This document shows, piece by piece, positions 27,248 to 35,827 of a stretch of 64,000 bases of DNA. The stretch comes from an uncultured Flavobacteriaceae bacterium (lineage in GTDB: Bacteria; Bacteroidota; Bacteroidia; Flavobacteriales; Flavobacteriaceae): NCBI GenBank assembly GCA_947500575.1, contig CANMSI010000003.1:62001-126000 (forward strand). The letters are read 5' to 3'. Numbering within the stretch: the first letter of the stretch is position 1; every line of letters starts with the position of its first letter. Under the pieces are notes generated by a model. The model saw nothing but the letters and a program-made list of their open reading frames with translations, made no database searches and had not been told where the DNA came from. Position numbers and translations under genes: made by a program.

Positions 27248-28456
27248 TTAAAGAAGTAATTTACAGGCATCATCCAATATAGAACTATCGAATTCTTTTA
27301 GATAAGCTTGGGTAATGGCTAAATTTTGATGTCCCATAGACTCGCTGATAACATCTGTTGCAACTCCTTTTTGTTTTAGACAGTTTGCGAAACTATGACG
27401 AGCCACATAACTGCTAAGAGGCTTGTCAATCCCACAGATTTTTGCAATTTCTTTTAGGTCTTTATTATAACGTTGGAGGGTCTTATGTTTTCTGTTCTCC
27501 AATTGAGAGGGGGTCAGGTTATCTTTTAATAGAATTGGAAAAACATACTTTGTATCTAGAGAGAATTCTCGGTAAAAATCCAAGATTTCACGAACAGGAG
27601 GTAAAACCTTAATCATAAAATTTCCTTTGGTTTTTGACCTTGTGTAATAGATTTTGTGTTGGTCAATTTCCTTCCATTCCAATTTCATAATATCGGCAAA
27701 ATTCATGCCTCTAGTATAAAAGCTAAAAATGAAATAGTTTCGGCTGTCGGTCAACAAAGGATATTTCTTTAAATCTAGATTCCTGATTTTAAGTACCTCC
27801 TCCATGGTCAAAGCTTTCTTAAGGCTCTTTCCTTTCAGTTTAGAAACTTTATATGTTCGAAAAGGATAAAACTCCTCTTTCGCTATTTTTCTCTCAATAG
27901 CAAAGTTATAAATCGCTCTTATAGCTCTCATTCTTACGCCAATGCCACCATCGCTTCCACCTCTTGACCTAAGAAACACTTCATACTTGTTGAGAAATGA
28001 TGGTGTTATTTCCTTAAATGTTAGATTAGTGGTTTTATGGAACTTATGTAAAGAATTAAAAGTGTCTTTATTTGCCCTTGCATTTCCAGTTCTACCAGCT
28101 GAAATCATTTCTCCAATAATCTCATCCCAGAAATAGAAAACATTTTGTTGAACTGGATTAGAATTAACTCTGAAACGATTTTCAAAATCGCTTAAAGTGA
28201 AATCACTTTCTTCCATTTCCAAGTCCGTCAGTATTTTTAAAGCCCTGTCCTTGAATTTGAGTAACAGTCTATTGTTTTGGGTGCAATTAGAATTCCGACT
28301 AGTGAAACTTCCCGTTGTCTGATTCCATTCATTTGGGAAAGCCCTGAATATTGTTTGGAAGTACTTTGATTTTCTATCTTTAGATACCCTTAAAGCGATG
28401 GGGTAACTACCATCAGCTAACTTCGTTTTTCTTAATACGGTTTTTACAGTTGACAT
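27248..28456 (-). CDS. int: Tyrosine recombinase (integrase) of the element
   Basis: A 402-residue integrase: an Arm-DNA-binding domain (1-95), a SAM-like core-binding domain (about 105-200) and a catalytic domain. Residues visible: Arg249 (TRGMNFADI), Lys275 (TRSKTKG), Arg353 (SSYVARHSF), His376 (MGHQ) and Tyr385 (ITQAYLKEF). The first His of the HxxR box is Tyr350, a change common in Bacteroidota integrases. It is placed 138 bp from attR and reads towards the element's interior, the standard position for a tRNA-targeting integrase. All catalytic residues are present, so it is probably active. Confidence 0.93.
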   Translation of the reverse strand: MSTVKTVLRKTKLADGSYPIALRVSKDRKSKYFQTIFRAFPNEWNQTTGSFTSRNSNCTQNNRLLLKFKDRALKILTDLEMEESDFTLSDFENRFRVNSNPVQQNVFYFWDEIIGEMISAGRTGNARANKDTFNSLHKFHKTTNLTFKEITPSFLNKYEVFLRSRGGSDGGIGVRMRAIRAIYNFAIERKIAKEEFYPFRTYKVSKLKGKSLKKALTMEEVLKIRNLDLKKYPLLTDSRNYFIFSFYTRGMNFADIMKLEWKEIDQHKIYYTRSKTKGNFMIKVLPPVREILDFYREFSLDTKYVFPILLKDNLTPSQLENRKHKTLQRYNKDLKEIAKICGIDKPLSSYVARHSFANCLKQKGVATDVISESMGHQNLAITQAYLKEFDSSILDDACKLLL

Positions 28457-28593
28457 AGGCTTCGAATAAATCTGTACAACAAATTGCCTATTAAAGGTAA
28501 ATTATATGCAAACAGTTACAAAGCAAAAAAACATAAAATATTGATAATCAGAACATAAGAAACCAAATATTAATAAATGAAAAGGAAAATAAT

Positions 28594-28642
28594 CTGACTC
28601 ATAATCAGGTGGTCCCTGGTTCGAGTCCAGGTGGGACCACAT
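28594..28642 (+). repeat. attR: displaced original tRNA 3' half
   Basis: A 49-bp copy of the tRNA 3' half, starting in the anticodon stem and ending just after the gene. It lacks the acceptor 5' strand and D-arm, so it is no longer a tRNA gene. The two differences from attL change T-stem pair 50-64 from A-U to C-G on both strands at once. Confidence 0.9.
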
Positions 28643-28647
28643 CAAGC

Positions 28648-28682
28648 AGAAAACCTACGCCAATAGGTGTGGGTTTTCTTAT
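28648..28682 (+). terminator. Displaced original tRNA terminator
   Basis: AGAAAACC (28648-28655) pairs with GGTTTTCT (28672-28679), with an inner ACGCC / GGTGT stem, then TATTT. It follows attR as the counterpart of the terminator after attL. Confidence 0.65.
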
Positions 28683-28810
28683 TTCCGGAAGGAAGGCAAA
28701 GCAAGCTTTGACTTTTCAGACGGAAATAAAAAAAACATTTTGCCTTGGCAAAAGGTAGTTTTCTATTTGCAGCCGCGGTACTTCTCTGGCCCATGAACAA
28801 AGTGAACTAA

Positions 28811-28840
28811 TCCAGGTGGGACTAAATCAATCAGAAAACC
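28811..28840 (+). repeat. Degenerate third copy of the tRNA end
   Basis: Thirty bases match 28626-28655 (tRNA T-stem to terminator) at 27 positions, 185 bp downstream of it. Similarity stops at both ends. The interval 28683-28810 between the copies, and 28841-29084 after it, hold no gene. It looks like the scar of an earlier insertion or duplication at the same site. Confidence 0.65.
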
Positions 28841-29084
28841 CGCGATATTTTTTACATACGTTGTTACCAGAAGTTATTTTCCGCGTTTTTTTCAATTCAG
28901 TAAATATTTCTTTGTCCACTAATGCAAATAAAAGCATTTCAAGCTAGTATGGTTTTGTGTTTTTCCAATAGACCTCTACAATTGCTTTTTTATACCTATA
29001 TAATGATGAAGTAAAAAAAGTAAGGAAATTGAATGTGCCAGATATTCTCGAAAAAGAATGGGAAAGATATAAACTACATTAAAA

Positions 29085-30167
29085 TTAACCGAGAAAGTTT
29101 TCAGCGTTTAACTCACTTCTTTTTCTATAATATTGGGGAAATTCGTAACACACTCTACCACGCACAATGCAAGCATTAATTTTATTCTTGTCTGCAAACT
29201 CTCTGATAACAGAATCTTCAAAAGTTTCATTCTCATATAGAAAATCGAGCCACAAATCTTTGTCAATTAAATTATTGGTTGCGAAGCTATCAGCTTCCTT
29301 TTCTAACTTATTTTCACTTAAGTTGCTTGAATAAAAATTATAATCTCTGTACCTATCTTTAGTTAGGTGTCTGTATACATGGCATATCTCATGAAATAAT
29401 CCAAAGGCGAAATTATCTAACCTCTTATACTTAAGAGTCATCACAATTGCAGGATTATTTCCAGACATAAAAGATTTTCCTTCAACTGGAGTCTTGGAAG
29501 GTCTATCTAATATTAAGAACTTGATTCCGTGATCTGCTAGAATCTTCTTTGTCTTATTCAACGTATTTTTATTCTTATGAAGTACTTTTTTCAATTGTAA
29601 CAAGAGTTCTGATTCCGTGGTTGCCGAAAACTTTGATACATCAGCTTTAAAAGCCTCATACTCTGCTACAACGGACCATGCAACTACGTTAACTTTTTTT
29701 TCCTGAAATTTTGAGGACTTTCTAAAGAAACGAAGTGGAAACTTATCGATTTTAGTTATTAAATCCTTTTGATTTTCAACACCGTAAATGTCATGTATTT
29801 TCGGTAAATCCTCTGGACTATTAATTTCAGGATAGTGTTTCTTTATAAATGAAATAGGAACCAAATCTTCATCTAGGATTTGATTCCAACCCCTTATCAA
29901 TTCATTTTTTCTACTAATAGCCCCATCCGCTTTTGCCGAATACAAAGAAAATTGAGTTTGGAGATTCATCCAATCATTTGCTTTTCCAATATTTGCTGAT
30001 TCAAGAGCAAGAGCAGTGTTAACATTCATAGGTCTAGAGCCCTTAAGAATACTGTGAATTAAAGAATGGGCTACACCGATTTTAGAAGCGAGTTCTCGTT
30101 GAGTTAAACCTGCATCCTTCATCATTTTAAGGAGTTCCTTGCCAGGATGAGAGTGTTTTAGTGCCAT
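29085..30167 (-). CDS. HTH-ImmA/IrrE-type metallopeptidase (HigA-like N-terminus)
   Basis: A 360-residue protein. Residues 6-65 form an XRE/HigA-type HTH (HPGKELLKMMKDAGLTQRELASKIGV). Residues about 205-310 form an ImmA/IrrE zinc peptidase domain with HEICH at 259-263 and a third ligand in EKEADSFA near 291. I use the ATG at 30167; an in-frame TTG at 30194 is weaker. Proteins like this cleave repressors or act as antitoxin-type regulators in mobile elements. No toxin gene is visible within 500 bp. It sits just outside attR. Confidence 0.85.
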   Translation of the reverse strand: MALKHSHPGKELLKMMKDAGLTQRELASKIGVAHSLIHSILKGSRPMNVNTALALESANIGKANDWMNLQTQFSLYSAKADGAISRKNELIRGWNQILDEDLVPISFIKKHYPEINSPEDLPKIHDIYGVENQKDLITKIDKFPLRFFRKSSKFQEKKVNVVAWSVVAEYEAFKADVSKFSATTESELLLQLKKVLHKNKNTLNKTKKILADHGIKFLILDRPSKTPVEGKSFMSGNNPAIVMTLKYKRLDNFAFGLFHEICHVYRHLTKDRYRDYNFYSSNLSENKLEKEADSFATNNLIDKDLWLDFLYENETFEDSVIREFADKNKINACIVRGRVCYEFPQYYRKRSELNAENFLG

Positions 30168-30781
30168 ATTTTTGATGGTGGTAATGTTAAACAAATATAA
30201 CTTATTAACATGTGTATTCCTAATTATGTTGATAAGTTAATCTATTGGATATAAACTGATTGGTACTTTTTTTAGTCAAGTACATCTTAACGAACTGATT
30301 TTGAAACGTTCCCATCATTATACCTATTTGTATTTTTTTTAACATTTTGAAATGTACACAAATTGAGTGCATATTTTATCAATTATTTTTTTGTAAGTGA
30401 TAGAATTTATTCAAAAAAAGAATTATCTTTGAATTCTAAAATTAAGTCTATGATATTCTATGAATAAAAAAAGCCTGAAACGGCGTCCAGACTTTTGAAA
30501 TAAACAGATTACTCTGTGTATTGTATTGAGACTGCAAATATACTTAGTTTTCTACAGTTTTCAAAATCTTCTGCGACGTCAATTAGTGGTCTATCCGAAG
30601 CTCTTGGCTAGACCTCAGTCTTTTCCTTAAAACAAACTTAGCCTTATAAGGGAGGCTAGAGCATTTCACTAATATCTATTAAGGAAGTTGTTAGTGAAAT
30701 AGCAATAAGACCATGCTACAAATGCATGGAGTCGCTATAGATGGAAAAGCTTCCAGCACTAAATTTTAAATTTTATTTACC
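30168..30781. other. Hairpin-rich non-coding region upstream of the YegP-type gene
   Basis: No coding ORF. Three stems stand close together on the plus strand: GGTCTA (30588-30593) with TAGACC (30609-30614); TAGCC (30639-30643) with GGCTA (30654-30658); and a perfect 10-bp stem ATTTCACTAA (30663-30672) with TTAGTGAAAT (30691-30700), loop 18. They end about 80 bp before the YegP-type start. They could be a structured 5' leader or a small RNA; no known riboswitch or RNA family is recognised. Confidence 0.4.
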
Positions 30782-31333
30782 ATGAGTAAAATCACGGGTT
30801 ATTACACACGATTTGTCGGCAAAGACGGCAACTATTATTTCAATCTTAAAGCAGGAAATCACAAAATTATACTTCGGGGAACTGAACGTTATAAGACAAA
30901 GAATGACGCCTTAACTGGTATTCGTTCGGTTCAAAAAAACGGGCAGACTAAGTCAAATTTTGAAATTAAGACTGCTAAAAATGATGAACCATATTTCGTT
31001 TTAAAAGCAGGAAATTATGAGCCTATTGGATTTGGAGAAACTTATAGCTCTTCTGATGCTTTAGATAATGGCCTAGCTTCTGTAATGCTAAATAGTCAGT
31101 CTAAAATTATCAGGGGAACTGATGAAAGCCTCTTCGAGCTTAATGTGGGAGGCAGAACCTTTGATATAAAGGAAGGGCCTATAACAAGGGAGGAAATTCT
31201 TGCGTTAGCTGGTCTGAGAGGCCGTTGGTGTTTATTTCTTTTGGATAACAAAGGAAATAGAACGGAAATAGTGGCTGGACAGGTAATTCACGTTAAAGAC
31301 TGTTTACAGTTTGCAGTAGTCCGTTTGGATTAG
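30782..31333 (+). CDS. YegP-type (DUF1508) protein with C-terminal ubiquitin-like beta-grasp domain
   Basis: A 183-residue protein. Two YegP/DUF1508 repeats are seen: residues about 14-52 (NYYFNLKAGNHKIILRGTERY ... GIRSVQKNGQ in pieces) and 66-105 (EPYFVLKAGNYEPIGFGETY ... GLASVMLNSQ). Residues about 117-183 (FELNVGGRTFDIK, ITREEILALAG, CLFLLDNKGNR, VIHVKDCLQFAVVRLD) follow the pattern of the multiubiquitin beta-grasp domain. It ends in Leu-Asp, without the di-glycine needed for conjugation. The ATG at 30782 is the natural start. YegP assignment is firm, the beta-grasp call is by pattern only. Role unknown. Confidence 0.75.
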   Translation: MSKITGYYTRFVGKDGNYYFNLKAGNHKIILRGTERYKTKNDALTGIRSVQKNGQTKSNFEIKTAKNDEPYFVLKAGNYEPIGFGETYSSSDALDNGLASVMLNSQSKIIRGTDESLFELNVGGRTFDIKEGPITREEILALAGLRGRWCLFLLDNKGNRTEIVAGQVIHVKDCLQFAVVRLD

Positions 31334-31351
31334 GAGATTACCTAGTAGTTT

Positions 31352-31394
31352 AAAACGACAGTGGGGCTTATATAGTCTTGCTGTCGTTTTTTTA
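31352..31394 (+). terminator. Terminator of the YegP-type gene
   Basis: Perfect 10-bp stem AAAACGACAG / CTGTCGTTTT (31352-31361, 31381-31390) running into TTT. Confidence 0.8.
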
Positions 31395-31540
31395 TAGGAG
31401 TTACTTCCTGCTCATTTAGGTTTGATGATAATATTCGTTAAAAAATGAACAATTAGGATGTAAGTAGATATAAATTTTCAATGGAGATGTTTATGAGTAT
31501 ATTTCCCTTACTATTTTTCTACTCTTATGCCTTTACCTTG

Positions 31541-34105
31541 CTAATTCCCATTACTCGCTTTTATAGAAATATCTTTGTTAAAAGGAATGTAGAAATTGTC
31601 TGTATCCTTATTTTCTCCAATCACTTCCGTAATCTCCCTTTTGAGGTATTGTAAATGTGCAATCGTTAATCGATCGGTCATTACCGGGAGGGTTCTTTTA
31701 ATATCGGTTTGCAGCCTTATTAACTCACCCAAGGCCAGGGAACGTACATCGGTATGCATGGTATAGCCTTCAGAGAGCTTTGCCAAAATACCTTCTAAAA
31801 GCCCTTCTGCCTCTTTGGGCTTATATAAAGCAATCATATTCGCCACATAGGATTTTTGCAATTTGCGTTGGTAGGCATTGGTGTCATAAAACACGTTCAT
31901 AGGCCCCCAAATAAGTTGGTTTAAATCGTCAATGTATTCTTCCGGTCTATAGGGGTTTTCCTCACTATAGCGTTCGGCTATAAACGTCATTCTGCTCATT
32001 CTACTACCTCCTAGTAAGTTCACCATAACACCTTCCATTGCTTTGGTTACCGATTCCTTGGATTGGGGGGATTGGATGGCGTTTAAAATATCGTTTCTTA
32101 GCAACCATTTGGGTTTGTTAAAAATGTAATTATCTAAAAACACCAGCGCTTGTTTTTGTATCTGTTTGGGCACTGGGCGGTATACATCTCCTGTCTCGCC
32201 CATTGTTTTTGGAGTAATATAGATGCCACCTATGTTTTTAGTTACGTGAAAAATATAATCGCTGTACTGTTTCACTAAGGACTTATAAACTTGGTCCAAA
32301 TTTGCAAAGTCGTCACTACTTCGTTGCTGTGTCCATCCTTTGATATAAGGAACTATGCGCTGTAGGTTTACAATTCCATAGCTGCTTGCCGCCATGGCAT
32401 TATCACCCAAATCTTCGGTTTGCGATCTGGGATCGAAATCGCGTCCCTCGCCACCAAACCACAAACGCGGATTGGCACCCACACTATCAATAACCATTTG
32501 GTTTAGAAAAGCGCTCTCTGTGGAGGCATCCATCTCTTGTGTAAACCTCGAATATCCCCATTGAATGGCCCATTTGTCATAATCACCAATACGAGGCATT
32601 AGGTATTGCGAAGGAATACTATCCTCTGGTTGTGCTACATAATTAAAGCGTGCATAGTCCATAATAGAACTGGTATGCCCATTTTTTTTAAGCCAAGCGG
32701 CATCCCTAAGCTTTTCTACTGGCGTGGCGTGGCTGGCACCCATATTATGCCTTAGGCCTAGGGTATGCCCCACTTCATGCGCACATACAAAACGAACTAA
32801 TTCGCCCATTAAGTTAGTGTCAAACTCCATTTTTTGAGCACGTTTATCTACGGCACCTGCCTGGATCATATACCAATTGTGCAATAAACTTAAAAGGTTA
32901 TGGTACCATCCAATATGACTTTCTAAAATTTCTCCACTCCTGGGATCTACAATATTAGGCCCGTAGGCATTTTTAGAAGGAGAGGCAAAATAACGAAGTA
33001 CGGAAAAGCGCGCATCTTCCAAACTCATAGAAAGATTATCATCTGGCCATTCCTTACCTACAATAGCATTTTTAAAACCTGCTTGTTCAAAAGCTACTTG
33101 CCAATCATTAATTCCCTGAATTAGAAAAGGACGCCATTTTTTAGGGGTAGCGGGGTCTATATAATACACGATGGGTTTTTTTGGTTCTACCAAAATCCCG
33201 CTTTTCCATTTTTCTATATCTGCTTGCTTGGGCTCTAATCGCCATCTATGGATAAAGGTGTTTTTAGCTACTTTTTGTTGGTCATCTCCGTATTCTAAAT
33301 AAGAACTCGCAAAATAACCTACCCGAGCATCGAAAAATCTTTTCTGCATAGGATTTGCTGGGAGAAGAAGAAAGGAGTTATTAATTTCTATGGTTACAAA
33401 ACCTGAAAGCACCGCCGCAGGGAGTTCTTTTTTCCGCTTTCCCTTTGTAGTTTTCGCCTTATAGGTCTTTACAGTCTTGATTTCGGTATTGATGGGAAAT
33501 GAAAGAATCTCTTTGATATAGGATTTATCCTTTTCTAAAGAAGCAAGCCTGTATGCGTCTTTTTGAGCACTACTTAGGGCTAGTAAAGGGTTTTCGCTAT
33601 TGATAAAGTCGGTTACCTCAATGAGTGAGCTTAAGGATGTTTCATTTCTTGCTTTGATGTCAAAGGCTTCCAGAATAGGGGTAATGTTGGCATTGTTCAC
33701 TGCTTTAGAAATAGCACCATTCTCATCTGCTACACTTACCAGGGTTGCAATGCGAAGAAAAAGTTTGTTCTGTGGTCCTTTTTCAAAGAGAATTGTTTTT
33801 TCACCTATCTTTTCCCCACCGTAATTCCCCGCTCCAGAAGGCGTTCTTATAAACCGAGTTACAACAAGAATTTCTTTGTTAAGAAGGCTATCTGGAATTT
33901 CAAAATAATAGGCATCATCTACTTGGTGTACATTAAAAAGACCCTTCTTAGAACTGTTTGCTTCTGAGATTAGTTCATAGTACGCCTTCGCCTCGTCTGC
34001 GGAATCGGGCTTCTTCAACTTTTTACTAGCACTTCCTGTGGAATTAATTGACCCACAAGAGGTTATCATAAATACAATACATAAAAATCCTAAAAAAACC
34101 CTCAT
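31541..34105 (-). CDS. DUF5117/DUF5118-type zinc metalloprotease, lipoprotein
   Basis: An 854-residue protein with lipobox (MITSC, Cys17). The extended zinc motif HEVGHTLGLRH spans residues 443-453 (His443, His447, His453), of the metzincin type, followed by a Met-turn candidate (SSIMDYAR). N-terminal DUF5118/DUF5117 regions and a long helical C-terminus fit a family common in Bacteroidota and predicted to be a large exported protease. I chose ATG at 34105 over a TTG at 34114. It is monocistronic, with its own promoter at 34231-34260. Natural substrate unknown. Confidence 0.88.
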   Translation of the reverse strand: MRVFLGFLCIVFMITSCGSINSTGSASKKLKKPDSADEAKAYYELISEANSSKKGLFNVHQVDDAYYFEIPDSLLNKEILVVTRFIRTPSGAGNYGGEKIGEKTILFEKGPQNKLFLRIATLVSVADENGAISKAVNNANITPILEAFDIKARNETSLSSLIEVTDFINSENPLLALSSAQKDAYRLASLEKDKSYIKEILSFPINTEIKTVKTYKAKTTKGKRKKELPAAVLSGFVTIEINNSFLLLPANPMQKRFFDARVGYFASSYLEYGDDQQKVAKNTFIHRWRLEPKQADIEKWKSGILVEPKKPIVYYIDPATPKKWRPFLIQGINDWQVAFEQAGFKNAIVGKEWPDDNLSMSLEDARFSVLRYFASPSKNAYGPNIVDPRSGEILESHIGWYHNLLSLLHNWYMIQAGAVDKRAQKMEFDTNLMGELVRFVCAHEVGHTLGLRHNMGASHATPVEKLRDAAWLKKNGHTSSIMDYARFNYVAQPEDSIPSQYLMPRIGDYDKWAIQWGYSRFTQEMDASTESAFLNQMVIDSVGANPRLWFGGEGRDFDPRSQTEDLGDNAMAASSYGIVNLQRIVPYIKGWTQQRSSDDFANLDQVYKSLVKQYSDYIFHVTKNIGGIYITPKTMGETGDVYRPVPKQIQKQALVFLDNYIFNKPKWLLRNDILNAIQSPQSKESVTKAMEGVMVNLLGGSRMSRMTFIAERYSEENPYRPEEYIDDLNQLIWGPMNVFYDTNAYQRKLQKSYVANMIALYKPKEAEGLLEGILAKLSEGYTMHTDVRSLALGELIRLQTDIKRTLPVMTDRLTIAHLQYLKREITEVIGENKDTDNFYIPFNKDISIKASNGN

Positions 34106-34230
34106 AATCAACAAGATGTTTAATGAAAGTTTTGTATCAGAATGTACTTGGTTTGGAGGGTGTTAAAAGGAGTTAAATAATGGTAAAACCGCTTAAAAAT
34201 CCTAATAACTATTTCTAAAAAGAAACACTA

Positions 34231-34260
34231 CAAATATAAGGCAATTTTAATACATCCAAA
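34231..34260 (-). promoter_or_regulatory. Promoter of the DUF5117-type protease gene
   Basis: On the minus strand TTTG (34260-34257), an 18-base spacer, then TATATTTG (34238-34231), matching TAnnTTTG. It gives a leader of about 120 nt. The rest of 34106-34399 holds nothing I can identify. Confidence 0.6.
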
Positions 34261-34399
34261 TTGGGATTCCCTGTAATGACTGTTAGACTTACTCATTTTA
34301 GTAGGTATAGAACATTTTAAAATACGTATAAAAAGGAATTAAAATGTCCCAAAATTTTAGTTCAAGAGATATACCTACTAAACCTTTAAAACACTGTGA

Positions 34400-34600
34400 A
34401 TGAAATTGGGGCAAAATTTTTTTCGGAAAGATCAATCCATATGGGGAAAACCTATAATTGCATACGATCAAACCAAGATGAATGAACTGTTTTCAGAAAT
34501 TAAAATTGCTGAGAACTTAGAAGAAGAACTATCTGTATCCGACATTGGTGCCACAGAGATTTCTTTAGAAACAGAACTATATCTGATGCTTCATTCCTAA
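34400..34600 (+). CDS. Small acidic protein, first gene of envelope cluster
   Basis: A 66-residue soluble protein, basic at the start (MKLGQNFFRKDQ) and acidic after residue 25 (SEIKIAENLEEELSV). No signal peptide, membrane helix or known domain. Its ATG and the 20-bp gap to the next gene, in a run of four further genes with tight spacing, support coding. It may be an adaptor for its membrane neighbours, which is speculation. Confidence 0.6.
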   Translation: MKLGQNFFRKDQSIWGKPIIAYDQTKMNELFSEIKIAENLEEELSVSDIGATEISLETELYLMLHS

Positions 34601-34620
34601 TCCTACTAAAGTCTTTCAAA

Positions 34621-35820
34621 ATGATATTTTCAAATCAACAGCTCAAGAACATGGCCTATAGATCTGTTAACTTGGGAATTACCCCCCAAGAACAGTTTAT
34701 TTTGGATGAAAAGAAAATTGTTAACGGATATAAAGCAAAGAAATATACGCTCCGAGAAAAGATAGGGGAATTAGGAGAATCTTTGTCCGAAAATCTTCGT
34801 AAGATGGAAATTATTCGAGGGAAGTTATCCAAGGAAGTGGCCTTGAAAAATAAGGAGAAGAGTATTCGTATTGAAGAGGATATTGCCACTTCAAAACAAG
34901 ATATTCTGAATAAAAAGGAAGATATTAAAGACCATATTCGAAAATGTCAGTTAAATGGAGATAGCCTTGTAAGCCCATTTAATATAGATGAAATTACCAG
35001 CTTGGAGGACTTTGAACAACCCAAGGAAAAGGTTAAAGAAAAAACACGAACAGGCCCTAAACGAATCCACTATTTTTTACTCTATTTGGTAGAGGTCATT
35101 TTCATTTTTGGCGAGGGGGTTTTATTTTACAATATCCTTACAGAAACACACGATTTACCCGTGATTATTTTACGAAGTCTTTTCTTTATTCCCATTGTCT
35201 TTGCAGCAAGTTTTCTTACCTCTAAAAGAATTTCTCTTAAATGGGTTTGGCTCCCCGCCTTACTTATTTTAGGGGTCTATACTATTTTAGGGTTTACGGT
35301 AATGGAATGGTTTATAGAATCGAAAGCATTGGATGAAACCCTTACTTTTTCGTCTTTCTTTATAAAGAATGGGTTTTTAATTCTAGGCGCCGTAATGATG
35401 GTAACTCTTGCCTTATTCTTAACCAATGCGGTAAAAAGCATATACAGCCCTAAAAAGACAAAAAAGAAAGCAGTAGCAGCGGTTGAGCAACCTAAAGAAA
35501 AGATACCGCAACAGTTAGACCTGGAATTTAAATTCTTAGAACTAAGGGGGCTTTACAAACGGGTACAAAAATTAGAAAACCAGCTTGCAGATTCACAACT
35601 GAAAGGCAAAGAAGAGTTTAGGAGAATTTTAAAAGATGTTTCCTTACTAGAACATAAAACAGAAGAGCTTTCTGCAGCGATAGGAACCCATGAAAAGGAA
35701 TTGGAAACCTTAGAGCTTAGATCTACGGAAGAACTAGGAAAGTACCGCGAGCATTTTGAAAATTACAGCAGTGATCATGGCACAATACCATGGAAAGCGT
35801 TTGATTTTACTCACTTATAA
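34621..35820 (+). CDS. Coiled-coil membrane protein of envelope cluster
   Basis: A 399-residue protein with an N-terminal charged coiled coil (about 30-110), four membrane helices (about 150-270: HYFLLYLVEVIFIFGEGVL, VIILRSLFFIPIVFAAS, WVWLPALLILGVYTILG, GFLILGAVMMVTLALFL) and a second long coiled coil (about 295-385). No catalytic motif recognised. The bipartite coil-membrane-coil shape suggests a scaffold for an inner-membrane complex with its neighbours. The stop lies 7 bp before the start of the next gene. Confidence 0.75.
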   Translation: MIFSNQQLKNMAYRSVNLGITPQEQFILDEKKIVNGYKAKKYTLREKIGELGESLSENLRKMEIIRGKLSKEVALKNKEKSIRIEEDIATSKQDILNKKEDIKDHIRKCQLNGDSLVSPFNIDEITSLEDFEQPKEKVKEKTRTGPKRIHYFLLYLVEVIFIFGEGVLFYNILTETHDLPVIILRSLFFIPIVFAASFLTSKRISLKWVWLPALLILGVYTILGFTVMEWFIESKALDETLTFSSFFIKNGFLILGAVMMVTLALFLTNAVKSIYSPKKTKKKAVAAVEQPKEKIPQQLDLEFKFLELRGLYKRVQKLENQLADSQLKGKEEFRRILKDVSLLEHKTEELSAAIGTHEKELETLELRSTEELGKYREHFENYSSDHGTIPWKAFDFTHL

Positions 35821-35827
35821 GAAGCTT

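Larger units (their letters stand above)
17614..28642. mobile_element. tRNA-integrated mobilizable element (IME), about 11 kb
   Basis: The element is bounded by the 49-bp direct repeats in and after the tRNA gene; the repeats are offset by 10,980 bp. It carries at the attR end a tyrosine integrase, and inwards an AlbA-type ATPase, a membrane protein, a relaxase, a MobC-like protein and an excisionase-like HTH. It has no conjugation machinery (no VirB4, VirD4 or Tra-type genes), so it would need a helper to transfer. Cargo at the attL end: GIN-domain lipoprotein, AraC-type regulator, DUF1028-TPR protein, membrane acyltransferase and an aldehyde-dehydrogenase remnant. Whether it still excises cannot be told. 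Confidence 0.85.

Noticed and set aside
28594-28642. A second tRNA gene
   Set aside because: Only the 3' half is present; acceptor 5' strand and D-arm are missing. It is the displaced half of the tRNA at 17586.
29085-30167. HigBA toxin-antitoxin pair
   Set aside because: The HigA-like HTH is fused to an ImmA peptidase domain and no HigB-like toxin gene is next to it.
35756-35827. Upstream ATG for the MIDAS-type lipoprotein
   Set aside because: It lies inside the preceding gene and would place 24 residues ahead of the signal peptide.
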